The notes: generated from the sequence alone by a model not told the origin. DNA of 64,000 nt from Ga0077555 sp050187415 (GCA_050187415.1 JBFWXN010000009.1:1-64000), one strand, 5' to 3'. Shown: positions 53,210 through 62,356, counted from the first letter of the stretch. A program made the numbers and translations.

Positions 53210-54574
53210 CTATGCCATGGCCTTGAGATGCTTTGCCAGCGCTCTCGCCCGGGCTGCGCCGTCGCGCGCCATGTCGGCGCAAAGTCCGGTGTAGGCGACC
53301 GGATCGATCAATTGGCGAATGCCGTCGCCGTTGAGGTGGGCCGTCACGCGTGGATCGCTGGCCAGCAGCTCCGAGAATGCGCGCCCCTCGACGAACGCCG
53401 CCTGCGCCGCATCGTAGACCACGTCGTGCGCGTGCTGCCGCCCGAGGGTACGCCCCAGCTCCAGCATGACCGCCTCGGCCATGATCAGCCCGCCGCCAAG
53501 ATCGAGATTGCGCCGCATTCTCTCTGGATCGAGCACCAGGCCACGCAGGACCTCGCCGAGCCGGCTCAACATGTCGCCCGTCGCGATGCAGGCCCGCGAT
53601 TCGGCCGCATCCATCATCAGCGTCATCGTGCGGTCGGCCTCGTGCTCGGTCTGCATTGCCTCGAGCGCCAGTGGCACCTGGCTGCGCACGTCGGCAGCGA
53701 GCGCAATGATGTCCTGGCAGAGCTTTGGATTGCGCTTCTGCGGCATCGTCGACGAGCCGACGGTCCCGGGCGGCACGGGCTCCTCTACTTCACCGAACTC
53801 GGTCTTCATCAAGGTGTAGATCTCGCGGCCGATCTTGGCGGACGTCGATGCCAGCATTGCAAGGATGCAGACGTTCTCGGCCAGATGATCTCCAAGGGCC
53901 CGTGACGGAACCCTCATCGATCCGAAACCGAGATGTTTGGCAATACCCGCCTGTACCGGCGGCCCCATTTCGCCCAGCGACGCGAACGTTCCGGCACCAC
54001 CGCCGAGCATCGCGACAAAAATGCGAGGGCCGGCCTGCTCCAGTCGTTGCACGTGGCGTTCGAGTTCGTCGATCCAGACGGCAACCTTGTAGCCGAACGT
54101 CGCCGGCACCGCGTGCTGCCCATGCGTGCGACCGGGCAGTGCCATGTCCGCGCCTCGCTCCGCGAGGTCCGCCATTGCGGCGAGGACCCCACCGATCTGG
54201 TCGAGGAATATGCGGTGAGACCGTTGCAGCACAAGCAGATCTCCGGTCTGCGTGATGTTTTGCGTCGTCGCGCCCCAATGCACCCAGCCGCCGAACGGCT
54301 CGCCGACGACGCGCGACAACTCCCAGACCAGCGGAACCAGCGTGTGGCCGGTCCGCTGAAAGCCTTCGTGCAAACGCGCCCGGTCCATCAACTCGAGACG
54401 CGCTCCCTCGGTGATCGCGGCCGCTGCACCTCTCGGAATGATGTCGAGCTCTTCTTGTGCGCGGGCCAGCGCCGCCTCGACATCGAGCCACGCCTGCCAC
54501 CGGCTGTCCTGACTGTAGAGCTTACGGATGCCTGGATCTGAAACCCGCGTCGCGGTCGGCAAGGTGTCACTCAT
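53210..54574 (-). CDS. Aspartase/fumarase-superfamily lyase (PcaB/PurB-like)
   Basis: Homotetrameric lyase of 454 residues. The superfamily signature GSSTMPQKRNP is intact, with HWGATTQNITQT and GRTHGQHAVPATFG providing the other two active-site regions. Length and sequence resemble 3-carboxymuconate cycloisomerase and adenylosuccinate lyase relatives. Since no protocatechuate or purine genes are adjacent, it more likely cleaves a C-N or C-O bond of a fumarate adduct; substrate unknown. The ATG at 54574 gives the normal start. Followed on the same strand by the MaoC pair. Confidence 0.85.
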   Translation of the reverse strand: MSDTLPTATRVSDPGIRKLYSQDSRWQAWLDVEAALARAQEELDIIPRGAAAAITEGARLELMDRARLHEGFQRTGHTLVPLVWELSRVVGEPFGGWVHWGATTQNITQTGDLLVLQRSHRIFLDQIGGVLAAMADLAERGADMALPGRTHGQHAVPATFGYKVAVWIDELERHVQRLEQAGPRIFVAMLGGGAGTFASLGEMGPPVQAGIAKHLGFGSMRVPSRALGDHLAENVCILAMLASTSAKIGREIYTLMKTEFGEVEEPVPPGTVGSSTMPQKRNPKLCQDIIALAADVRSQVPLALEAMQTEHEADRTMTLMMDAAESRACIATGDMLSRLGEVLRGLVLDPERMRRNLDLGGGLIMAEAVMLELGRTLGRQHAHDVVYDAAQAAFVEGRAFSELLASDPRVTAHLNGDGIRQLIDPVAYTGLCADMARDGAARARALAKHLKAMA

Positions 54575-54614
54575 GTCGGATGCTCCTGCGCGAACGGGCT
54601 GTGACGTCATGCGG

Positions 54615-55868
54615 CTAGCCGGCATTGCCGATCGCATCCCGCTGGATCAGATCGGCCCTCCATGTGACGGCAATCTGCGCCGTGAGCGCAAGGCCGGCCA
54701 GCACGAAGGTGAGCGCGGTAGCGTGGTAGCCGATACGCGGAATCATGCCGCCGGCGATCAACAGGCCGAGCGGCAGGGTGTAGATGGCCAGCATTCTGAC
54801 GCCCATGATGCGGCCGCGGAACCGTTCCTCGGACGTCCTCAGGAGAAGGATCGCCAGCGTCACCATGCTGAAGCTTTGCGCGATGCCCGCCACGACCAGC
54901 AGCCCCATCGCCACCGGCAGGCTGGTCGAGAGCACGAAGCCGAGAATGCACAGGTACCAGACCACGCAGGTCGCCATCATGGTTCGCGCTGGCCGTACCC
55001 GCGCGCCGAGCACGCTGAGCGTGACCGATCCGATCAAAGCTCCCGAGGCGAAGCTGGCAACGAGGATGCCGAGCCCCTTCTGGTCCAGATGGAATACGTC
55101 GCGCGCGATGTAGGGCATCAGGCCGCCCGTCAACGGGTACGCCGTCAGGTTGACCAGCGCCGCAAGGCTCATGGCCGCCAGCAGCCGCGGGGTTCGCCAG
55201 ACGTAGGCGAGCCCTTCCGTCAGGTCACGCCAGGCCGAAACTTGATTGCCGCCGATGACGACTGCGCGCTGCCGTTCGTCACGCGGTTTCCGGTCCACCA
55301 TCAGGATGAGCAGCGCGCCCGCCAGGTAGATCGCGGTGATGGCGATGTAGGCGGGTCCCATTCCGAACGTCGCCATGAAGCCGGCGCCAGCCAGCGCGCC
55401 ACCGACGCGTGCCGAGTCCTGTGTCGTCCGCGAAATGGCCATCGCCGCAACCAGATTGCCCGGCGGCACAGTCGCTCCGACGAGTGCGCTCCGCAACCCG
55501 ATGTCCGATGGCCGAACCAGCCCCGACAGGGTGGCGACCACGAGCACGAGCCCCGGTTCCAGCCGGTCGGTCAGCGCCAGCGCCAACAGGATCGCAGCGC
55601 ATGACGCATACCAAAGCCGCATTACCGCCAGCACGTTGCGCAACCCCACGCGGTCGCCGAGCACACCGAGCAGAGGCGAGATCAACGTTCCGACGAACTG
55701 CAGCGAGGCGAACACCGTGAGCATCAGTACCGACCCCGTCTCGACCAGCACATACCAGCCGAGGATCAGCGTCTCCATCTCCAGGCCCCAGGCCGTCAGC
55801 AGATCCGCGGGCCATTGATACCGGAAGCTCTTCGTCCGAAAGGGTGCGAGCGCGGGGATACCGCTCAT
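54615..55868 (-). CDS. MFS transporter
   Basis: Inner-membrane major-facilitator transporter, 417 residues, twelve predicted helices. The loop GVLGDRVGLRNVLAVMRL between helices 2 and 3 is the MFS motif A variant, and the sequence resembles the enterobactin-exporter-like (EntS/MFS_3) group. It ends 40 bp before the lyase gene on the same strand and likely serves the same pathway, importing its substrate or exporting an intermediate. Confidence 0.85.
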   Translation of the reverse strand: MSGIPALAPFRTKSFRYQWPADLLTAWGLEMETLILGWYVLVETGSVLMLTVFASLQFVGTLISPLLGVLGDRVGLRNVLAVMRLWYASCAAILLALALTDRLEPGLVLVVATLSGLVRPSDIGLRSALVGATVPPGNLVAAMAISRTTQDSARVGGALAGAGFMATFGMGPAYIAITAIYLAGALLILMVDRKPRDERQRAVVIGGNQVSAWRDLTEGLAYVWRTPRLLAAMSLAALVNLTAYPLTGGLMPYIARDVFHLDQKGLGILVASFASGALIGSVTLSVLGARVRPARTMMATCVVWYLCILGFVLSTSLPVAMGLLVVAGIAQSFSMVTLAILLLRTSEERFRGRIMGVRMLAIYTLPLGLLIAGGMIPRIGYHATALTFVLAGLALTAQIAVTWRADLIQRDAIGNAG

Positions 55869-55980
55869 GCGTGAAACCTGTAGGTGGGGAGGAACCGGAG
55901 CCGCGCGTTGTGCAGGCCGAGACGCGGCCGGCGACTGCAACGACCCGCCGCCGCGCCGGCTGACGGGATGTTGGCGGTCC

Positions 55981-57408
55981 TCACTCGGCCGCGGCCGCTC
56001 GCGCCGCCTGGGGCCATTCCGGACGGTCGCCGCCCAGTTTCGGCGTAGGTCGTATCCAGCGCGCCGGTGTCTCCGAAAATCTCAGCAGCGGCCCGAGATG
56101 CCGGAGCGGCCCGAGATGAGGCGGATTGGTCTCGATACGGATCTCGTTGAGTTCCGCCGGTGACAAGCCCATGTCGGGGCGGTCGTAGTCGACCTTGCCC
56201 TGCCGGTGGATGAACATGCCTGATTGGCAGAGCGAGACGCGCACGTGGTAGCTGCCGCCGTCCCGCGCCCGACGGGCCAGCGCCAGCATCACGCCGTACG
56301 CAGCGAGATACCCCGTGGTGTAGTCGCACGCGGCAGCCGGCAGCAGGTGCGGACGCTCGGGATTATTGTCGTGGCAAATGCCGGTCATAGTTTGCGCCAC
56401 CTGTTCCCACCCGCCGCGATGGCTGAACGGCCCGTCCGCTCCATAGCAGCTGATCGATGTGTAGATGATGCCGGGCCGAATTCGCGCAAGATCCTCGGGG
56501 CCGAACCCGAGCGCGCCGATCATGCCCGGCCGGTAGCCCTGAGAGAAGACGTCGGCACGTCTCGCCAGCTCTTTCAGCCGACCTGCATCCTCGGCCGTCG
56601 CAAGATCGAGGAAGCAGCTGCGCTTGCCGTGGCTCGTATCGATCACGTGCTCGGGGATTTGCGGCAACCGCTCGGCGGTGACCATCAGCACCTCGGCGCC
56701 GTTCTCGGCGAGCGTGCGCGCGCAAACCGGCCCGGCCAGTATGCGTGTCAGGTCGAGCACTCTGATACCCGAGAGTGGGCGGTCGCCGGCCGGCAGCGGC
56801 TCGGGATCGCTGTCGTCGATCTTGATCACCTCGACGATCGGCTTCTGTGCCAGCACCTGGCCGTGCGGCGTTGCCAGCCACTCGGCGTTGCTGCGTACCA
56901 TCCCGCCGCAGACCCGGATCTCGTCGATCGCCGCTTCGAGGTCGAGCGCATTCCAGGTCGCGACGGCCTTGCCCACAGCCTCGGGCGTCGGCTCGGTCAG
57001 ACCGAGCAAGCGCGACATGCGCGCCTTGAGGTTCGGCAGGCCGAAGTGGGGAAGCACGAACCGCCCGTCCTTGGTCGGCCATGGCTGTGTGATCGCCCGC
57101 ATCGCCTCGTGCTCGGGATTGACCACGTCGCGGAATACGCCGTTCGCATCGGGACGCTGCAGGTAGGACGAACTCTTCAGCCCCGCCGCCGCGTGCCGGA
57201 CGTCGATCGACGCCTTCTGCCGCCGGCCCGTTCGCAGCTCCCACAGATCATTGACCGCCACGCCGACGCCGGCCAGCACGGCCGCGCACGTATCGCCAAT
57301 CCGGAAGCGGGTCGAGAGCACGGGGTCGCCGCCGGCGATCGTGACCTCGCCAGCGGCCGGCATCCCTAGACCGCGCGCTGCCATCACCTCCTCGAATGCC
57401 GTCGCCAT
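55981..57408 (-). CDS. CaiB/BaiF family III CoA-transferase, two-half architecture
   Basis: CoA-transferase of 475 residues. The usual N-terminal family motif (SGIRVLDLTRILAGPVCARTLAENGAEVL) is found only near residue 220. The preceding 215 residues resemble the small-domain half of the family: DLWELRTGRRQKASIDVRHAAAG, KSSSYLQRPD and WPTKDGRFVLPH. The C-terminal half contains SCYGADGPFSHRGGWEQVAQTMTG and DYTTGYLAAYGVMLALARR. A double-half, permuted-looking version is known among alphaproteobacterial annotations. The ATG at 57408 has GGAGG eight bases upstream. Confidence 0.85.
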   Translation of the reverse strand: MATAFEEVMAARGLGMPAAGEVTIAGGDPVLSTRFRIGDTCAAVLAGVGVAVNDLWELRTGRRQKASIDVRHAAAGLKSSSYLQRPDANGVFRDVVNPEHEAMRAITQPWPTKDGRFVLPHFGLPNLKARMSRLLGLTEPTPEAVGKAVATWNALDLEAAIDEIRVCGGMVRSNAEWLATPHGQVLAQKPIVEVIKIDDSDPEPLPAGDRPLSGIRVLDLTRILAGPVCARTLAENGAEVLMVTAERLPQIPEHVIDTSHGKRSCFLDLATAEDAGRLKELARRADVFSQGYRPGMIGALGFGPEDLARIRPGIIYTSISCYGADGPFSHRGGWEQVAQTMTGICHDNNPERPHLLPAAACDYTTGYLAAYGVMLALARRARDGGSYHVRVSLCQSGMFIHRQGKVDYDRPDMGLSPAELNEIRIETNPPHLGPLRHLGPLLRFSETPARWIRPTPKLGGDRPEWPQAARAAAAE

Positions 57409-57570
57409 TATGCGTTCCTCCGAGTTTGTTATCGCTCGATCATGCCCTCGGCCGTGCGGTAGGTCTATGCTTCCCTCCAGCCCTTCCGCAGAAAGCACGT
57501 CCGGCCAGCCGGCTCGACAGCCGGTCGACCCCGCCCGATGATGGGGCCAAACGCATTTCGAGGCCCAAAT

Positions 57571-58563
57571 ATGAGCAATACCAACCTGGCCCGCCCCGAG
57601 CCTGTGCTCGCTGTCCACGGTGGCGCCGGGACGATCCTGCGCTCGACCATGACGGCCAATATGGAGCGCGCCTATCGCGACGGGCTGGCAGCCGCGCTGC
57701 GGGCCGGCGGCGCCGTGCTGACATCGGGCGGGACGGCCATCGAGGCGGTCGTGGCCGCCGTCGCATCGCTGGAAGACTGTCCGCTCTTCAACGCGGGCCG
57801 CGGCGCCGTCTTCACCAGCGACGGCCGCATCGAGCACGACGCCTCGATCATGGACGGCGCCACGCGCAGCGCCGGTGCTGTGGCAGGTGTGACGCGCCTG
57901 CGCAACCCGATCCAGGCCGCGCGCGCCGTCATGATCGGGACCCGGCATGTGATGCTGATCGGCCAAGGCGCCGAGACCTTCGCCGAGGCGGCCGGCCTCG
58001 AAATGGTCGATCCGTCCTACTTCCATACACCAGAGCGTTGGGCGCAGCTCGAGCGAGCCCGGGCCGAGGGTCGCCTCGAACTCGATCACGACGGCACCTC
58101 TCGGGCGGCAAACCGCAACGCGGACGACAAATTCGGCACCGTCGGCGCCGTTGCCCGCGACCGCTTCGGCAATCTCGCCGCGGCGACCTCCACGGGTGGC
58201 CTCACCAACAAACAGTGGGGCAGGGTCGGCGACACCCCGATCATCGGGGCCGGAACCTGGGCCGAGAACGCCACTGCGGCCGTCTCCGGCACAGGCCTCG
58301 GCGAAGCCTTCATGCGCGCCTGCGCTGCCCACGAGGTCGCCGCGCTGATGAAATACAAGGGTCTTTCCCTCGACGCCGCCGTCGCCGAGGTCGCGACCGT
58401 CACCGTGCCGGCCAATGGCGGCACCGGCGGCCTGATCGCCGTCGATGCAACTGGGAGCGTCGCCATGCACTTCTCGACCGCGGGCATGTATTGCGGGGTC
58501 GTGCGGGGCGGCGGCGAGCCTGAGGTGCAAATATACGAAAGCGATGAGGCAAGCGCTTCGTGA
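57571..58563 (+). CDS. Isoaspartyl peptidase/L-asparaginase (plant-type, Ntn)
   Basis: Self-cleaving N-terminal-nucleophile hydrolase, 330 residues, acting on isoaspartyl dipeptides and asparagine. The proenzyme is processed before the Thr in DKFGTVGAVARD; GGLTNKQWGRVGDTPIIGAGT and GTGLGEAFMR supply the binding loop. The N-terminus VLAVHGGAG is typical. The ATG at 57571 has GAGG seven bases upstream. Divergent from the CoA-transferase. Confidence 0.92.
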   Translation: MSNTNLARPEPVLAVHGGAGTILRSTMTANMERAYRDGLAAALRAGGAVLTSGGTAIEAVVAAVASLEDCPLFNAGRGAVFTSDGRIEHDASIMDGATRSAGAVAGVTRLRNPIQAARAVMIGTRHVMLIGQGAETFAEAAGLEMVDPSYFHTPERWAQLERARAEGRLELDHDGTSRAANRNADDKFGTVGAVARDRFGNLAAATSTGGLTNKQWGRVGDTPIIGAGTWAENATAAVSGTGLGEAFMRACAAHEVAALMKYKGLSLDAAVAEVATVTVPANGGTGGLIAVDATGSVAMHFSTAGMYCGVVRGGGEPEVQIYESDEASAS

Positions 58564-58904
58564 GCCGGGAGCTCATCAATTCGATCTGCGGCACGTTTCC
58601 CGGTGCCGAGGTGTCGGATCCCTGGGGCGGCGGCCACGACGCGTGGAAGGTGCGTGGCAAGATGTTCGCATGCATCGGCGCCGAGCTGCTGGGCGTCTCC
58701 GTCAAGACCGAGAGCATCGAGATGGCGGCCATGCTGATCGAGGCCGGCGTCGGCGTCAGGGCGCCATATTTCCATCGCTCCTGGATCAAGCTTCCTTTTG
58801 AGACCGCCGAGGACGAATTGCAGCATCGGCTGATGCAGTCCTATCGCCTGGTCCGATCCGGCCTCAGCAAGAAGGCGCAGGCAGCGCTTGCGCCCTTCCC
58901 GTGA
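58560..58904 (+). CDS. MmcQ/YjbR family protein
   Basis: Small cytoplasmic protein of unknown function, 114 residues, CyaY-like fold. Seen: CGTFPGAEVSDPWGGGHDAWKVRGKMFACIG and YFHRSWIKLPFE followed by the C-terminal HRLMQSYRLVRSGLSKK. It begins with a GTG at 58560 that overlaps the asparaginase stop (GTGA), so it is coupled to it. Confidence 0.85.
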   Translation: MSRELINSICGTFPGAEVSDPWGGGHDAWKVRGKMFACIGAELLGVSVKTESIEMAAMLIEAGVGVRAPYFHRSWIKLPFETAEDELQHRLMQSYRLVRSGLSKKAQAALAPFP

Positions 58905-59018
58905 CGATCAGGAATGCTGCCCCCCATAACGGTCCGGGAACCATCCCGGTTGCCCCCGGCACCGCCCCTGTGCCTATGATTGGCCGGTCGACAAAAACGG
59001 GTGGAGCAGCGGGAACAG

Positions 59019-59774
59019 ATGGCCAGCGTCGAATGGAAAGCCGAAGGCGCGGTTAGAACCGTGCTGCTGAACCGGCCGGAAAAGCGCAATGCGCTCGATG
59101 GCGAGACCATGCAGCAGATGCAGGCCGTGTTCGAGACGCCCCCTGGCCCAGACGAGCGCGTGGCCGTGATCCGCGGCGCCGGCCCGGTCTTCTGCGCCGG
59201 CCTCGACCTCAAATGGCGGCGCAACAATCCCGAGGGTGAGTCCGGCATCGAGCACATGTTGCACGCCATCGAGATGTATCCCTTGCCGGTGGTTGGCATC
59301 GTGCACGGCGATGCCATTGCGGGCGGCAACGAGCTGGCGCTGCATTGCGACATCGTCGTGGCCTCGAAGGCGGCAAGGTTCGGCATGTCGCTGGCGCAGG
59401 TCGGGCTCGCCCCGAGCTGGTTCCTGGCCAAAAAGATCCTCGAGGTCGCAAACCCGGTGATCGCCAAGAAGATCCTTTTGCTGGGCGACCCCCTCCCTGC
59501 CGAGGATTTCTACAAACTGGGCCTCATCTCGCATCTGGCCGAGCCTGCCGAACTCGAGACGACCGCCGCTGCTGTCATCGAGCGCCTCGCCGACAACGCG
59601 CCGCTGTCCCTCAAGGCGATGAAGGCGCTGATCACCCGCGAGATGCAGTTCCGCGACAATATCCCCCACGAGGACGTGGACGCTCTGGTCGAGAAGGCTC
59701 GCACCTCCAAGGACGGCCAGGAAGGCATGCGCGCGCGCCTCGAGAAGCGCAAGGCCGCCTTCAAGGGAGAATAG
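59019..59774 (+). CDS. Enoyl-CoA hydratase/isomerase family protein lacking one catalytic Glu
   Basis: Crotonase-fold enzyme, 251 residues. The oxyanion-hole segments GPVFCAGLDL and HGDAIAGGNELAL are present, and the first catalytic Glu (E105, matching rat E144) is kept. The second, in FGQPE of typical hydratases, is replaced: FGMSLAQ has Leu at 125. It may thus be an isomerase, hydrolase or other crotonase reaction. The ATG at 59019 has GGGA seven bases upstream. First gene of a four-gene run. Confidence 0.85.
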   Translation: MASVEWKAEGAVRTVLLNRPEKRNALDGETMQQMQAVFETPPGPDERVAVIRGAGPVFCAGLDLKWRRNNPEGESGIEHMLHAIEMYPLPVVGIVHGDAIAGGNELALHCDIVVASKAARFGMSLAQVGLAPSWFLAKKILEVANPVIAKKILLLGDPLPAEDFYKLGLISHLAEPAELETTAAAVIERLADNAPLSLKAMKALITREMQFRDNIPHEDVDALVEKARTSKDGQEGMRARLEKRKAAFKGE

Positions 59775-59776
59775 CG

Positions 59777-60061
59777 GTGCCGGCCCTGCTGCTGACACTG
59801 GTTGCGCGGGTGCCGCCTGAAGGTGTCGCCGACTTTCGAGCCTACGAGGAGGCGGTGCTTCCCCTGCTGTGCAAGTACGGTGGAGCACTGGAGCGGCGCT
59901 TGCGCAATGCCGACGGTACCGTCGAGATTCACGTCGTGCGTTTTGCCGCCCGTCCGGACTTCGAGCGGTTTCGCGCGGACCCGGATCGGCTTGCCGCCGC
60001 ACCACTGCTGAAAAGGTCCGAAGCGGTCATCGAGCTGATGGAGCTGCACGATGTCGACTAG
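59777..60061 (+). CDS. DUF1330-like small alpha/beta-barrel protein
   Basis: Protein of 94 residues. PEGVADFRAYEEAVLPLLCKYGGALERRLR and VEIHVVRFAARPDFERFRADPDRLA follow the DUF1330/ABM dimeric ferredoxin-like pattern. Function unknown. Start is a GTG at 59777 with AAGGGAGA seven bases upstream, overlapping the end of the enoyl-CoA hydratase gene, so they are co-translated. Confidence 0.7.
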   Translation: MPALLLTLVARVPPEGVADFRAYEEAVLPLLCKYGGALERRLRNADGTVEIHVVRFAARPDFERFRADPDRLAAAPLLKRSEAVIELMELHDVD

Positions 60062-60076
60062 AGAGGAGGATCGGCG

Positions 60077-60415
60077 ATGGCCATCCGTATGACCAAGCCC
60101 TGGGCTGCACTGACGCCCGACAACGTCAAAAAGCTTCCGGGCCAGCTCGGCGTCTTCCAACTCGCCGACGAAGCCGGCAATGTGGTCTTCATTGGGTTCG
60201 CGGGCGGCCGTTCCCTGTTTGGCGTCCGCAGCGAGCTGGAGAAGGCCGTTGCCGAGCCGCCATCGGCTGCAACGCAGTTCCGCGTCGAAATCAATCAGCA
60301 GTACACCACACGCTACCAGGAGCTGCTGATGCTGCACGTACACGACCACGGAGACGTGCCGGCAGGTAATGTCGGCAAGCCCTTGCCGCGCCTCGGCCGC
60401 CTGAGTCCGGCCTGA
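60077..60415 (+). CDS. Uncharacterised 112-residue protein, GIY-YIG-like appearance
   Basis: No firm family. GQLGVFQLADEAGNVVFIGFAGGRSLFGVRSELEKAV resembles the start of GIY-YIG-like domains (an Ile-Gly after a beta-strand), followed by FRVEINQQYTTRYQELLMLHV. Catalytic residues of true GIY-YIG nucleases are not evident. The ATG has AGGAGG eight bases upstream, 15 bp after the previous stop. It sits in an acyl-CoA operon, so a role linked to CoA metabolism is possible but unproven. Confidence 0.7.
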   Translation: MAIRMTKPWAALTPDNVKKLPGQLGVFQLADEAGNVVFIGFAGGRSLFGVRSELEKAVAEPPSAATQFRVEINQQYTTRYQELLMLHVHDHGDVPAGNVGKPLPRLGRLSPA

Positions 60416-60493
60416 CTCGGCCCCCCGAGGGGAGCTCCGGCTCACGACGCAGCAAACCATGGTCCTCAAGAAACGATCCCAGGAACAGGTCTC

Positions 60494-61660
60494 ATGAACT
60501 TTGAACCCTCGGAAGAGCAGAAAGCCATCGTCGCTCAGGTCCGCCGTTTCGTGCGGGAGGAGATCGTGCCGCTCGAGGACAAGCTCGATCCCGACGCTAG
60601 CGAGCTGCCTGAGGACGAGCGATCGCGTCTGGTCGCCAAGGTCAAGGCGATGGGCCTTTACGGCCTCGACATTCCGGCAGAATTCGGCGGTCCCGGGATC
60701 GACATGTCGACGCGAGTACTGCTTGCGATCGAGATGGGCCAGCACCGCGCCGGGCTCTACGTGCCGTGCTACGGTGTCTTCGGCGCGGCCGGTCTCGCCC
60801 AGCTCTACGAGGCAACGGACGAGCAGAAAGAAAAGTACCTCCATCCGATGCTGCGCGGCGAAAAGCGCGCGTTCTTCGGCCTGACCGAGCCATCGGGCGG
60901 TTCCGATCCTGCTCGCGCCATCCGTACGCGCGCTGCGAAGACGAACGAGGGCTGGACGATCAACGGCTCCAAGGTGTTCATCTCGGGAGCCGACAAGGCC
61001 GACTTCGGCCTCGTTTTCGCGCGCACCGATCCCGAGAAGGGACGGGGAGGCGTCACCTGCTTCATTGTCGAGACGAACTGGCCGGGCTTCCACGTCCGCC
61101 GGGTCGTGCACACACTTCGCTCGTCCCACTATGCGACCGAATTGGCCTTCGAAGACCTCAAGGTTCCGCACTCGGCCGTGCTCGGCGAGGTCAACAAGGG
61201 CTTCGCCATCGCCAACGAGCGACTGTCGCGCCAGCGCATCCCCTATGCGGCGCAGTGCCTCGCGCCGGCCTACAAGGCGCACGAGATGGCCATCGATTAC
61301 GCCAAGCAGCGCGAGACGTTCGGCGCCAAACTCGCCTCCCGCCAAGCCATTCAATGGATGCTGGTCGACAACGAGATCGACCTGCGCCAGGCGACACTCA
61401 TGTGTCTCGCGGCGGCAGGCAAGTGCGATGCCGGCGAGCCGTTCCGCATGGAGGCAGGCCTCGCCAAGCTTGTTGCGTCCGAGGGGGCCGGCCGCGTCGT
61501 CGATCGGTCCATGCAGATCTTCGGCGGCTACGGCATGACCAAGGACTTTCCGTTCGAGCGCTGGTATCGCGAGTTGCGCATTCGTCGCGTTGGCGAGGGC
61601 CCGAACGAAGTGCAGCGGCACGTCGTGGCCCGCGATCTGCTCGGGGAGTCGCTCCGCTAA
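60494..61660 (+). CDS. Acyl-CoA dehydrogenase
   Basis: FAD-linked dehydrogenase, 388 residues. FGLTEPSGGSDPA and FISGADKADFGLVFART are the flavin-binding regions; the C-terminal IFGGYGMTKDFPFERWYRELRIRRVGEGPNEVQR holds the expected catalytic Glu just before the end. Substrate chain is not predictable. It closes the run beginning at 59019 on the same strand and would supply the enoyl-CoA for the crotonase-fold enzyme. Confidence 0.92.
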   Translation: MNFEPSEEQKAIVAQVRRFVREEIVPLEDKLDPDASELPEDERSRLVAKVKAMGLYGLDIPAEFGGPGIDMSTRVLLAIEMGQHRAGLYVPCYGVFGAAGLAQLYEATDEQKEKYLHPMLRGEKRAFFGLTEPSGGSDPARAIRTRAAKTNEGWTINGSKVFISGADKADFGLVFARTDPEKGRGGVTCFIVETNWPGFHVRRVVHTLRSSHYATELAFEDLKVPHSAVLGEVNKGFAIANERLSRQRIPYAAQCLAPAYKAHEMAIDYAKQRETFGAKLASRQAIQWMLVDNEIDLRQATLMCLAAAGKCDAGEPFRMEAGLAKLVASEGAGRVVDRSMQIFGGYGMTKDFPFERWYRELRIRRVGEGPNEVQRHVVARDLLGESLR

Positions 61661-61877
61661 CTTTGGACCTTGCGCACCGGCCACCGACGCCCGTTCACGC
61701 GGACATTCCGCCCAAGGCACGTCGTTCCCGTAGCGTGGCCACGGGCACAAGGCTGCACCGAGCCCACCAGAATCGGATCTCCTGCAATGCAAGCGGCGCA
61801 TTGCTCAGGCCATTGAATACTTTGGTTTTCAGAGCACTTAGTACGATGGAGAGTATCGCGTTTTCGAGAGTGGTCCG

Positions 61878-62051
61878 ATGAGTTCCAAAGTAGACACAAG
61901 CCGGCGACCGGCCCTCGGCTCGGCTGCCTGCCACGCAAGGGCTGCCCTTCTGGGGTTGGCCGTTCTACTCGCCATCGCCTTGGTCACGGCCTTGTCGGGG
62001 CCGGGTGACGCTGCCTTGAGCGGTGCGGCGACCGTCGTCGCCGACCAGTAA
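61878..62051 (+). CDS. Putative 57-residue single-span membrane protein
   Basis: Short frame starting MSSKVDTSRRPALGSAAC, with a single hydrophobic segment (ALLGLAVLLAIALVTALSG) and a short polar tail ending VVADQ. The ribosome site is weak. An overlapping minus-strand frame is also open here, so coding is uncertain. Listed because the charge pattern (basic N-terminus, one helix) is that of a real small membrane protein. Confidence 0.3.
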   Translation: MSSKVDTSRRPALGSAACHARAALLGLAVLLAIALVTALSGPGDAALSGAATVVADQ

Positions 62052-62356
62052 GGCGGTTCAAGCCTGCCGCTCCCGTTGAGAGCGACAATGTCGGTCCCCA
62101 CCGGACGATCTGGGACCTGCCGTGCCAGGGCGGCGATGATTGCGTCCGGCTGACGCCCGGGGATGCGCTCCCCTTGAAATTCTTCCGTCATGGCATCGCG
62201 CATCGCGCGCGGGCAGGTCGAGGGCTGCACTCATGCTGCGAGCCCAGGCGCGACGTGGTATGACGCTGCCAAAGCGATGCCGGGCTGGCAGCGGAATTGT
62301 TCGCCAGCACTGAGGATGGCTCAACGAACAAAGTGTGCAAACGAAAGGTCCGGGAG
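62052..62356. other. 305-bp interval upstream of methyltransferase
   Basis: No convincing gene. A minus-strand frame with a start near 62191 runs into the small protein above but lacks a ribosome site. No hairpin or promoter was confidently assigned. Confidence 0.35.

Noticed and set aside
57409..58530. Minus-strand frame that continues upstream of the CoA-transferase start for over 370 codons
   Set aside because: It is antisense to the asparaginase gene; a strong ribosome site and family start place the true start at 57408.
59510..61801. Very long minus-strand open frame (about 760 codons)
   Set aside because: It is antisense to three or four well-identified genes and shows no recognisable family; long antisense frames are common at this GC content.
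61838..62191. Minus-strand 118-codon frame upstream of the methyltransferase
   Set aside because: No ribosome-binding site, no family, and it overlaps the candidate small membrane protein.
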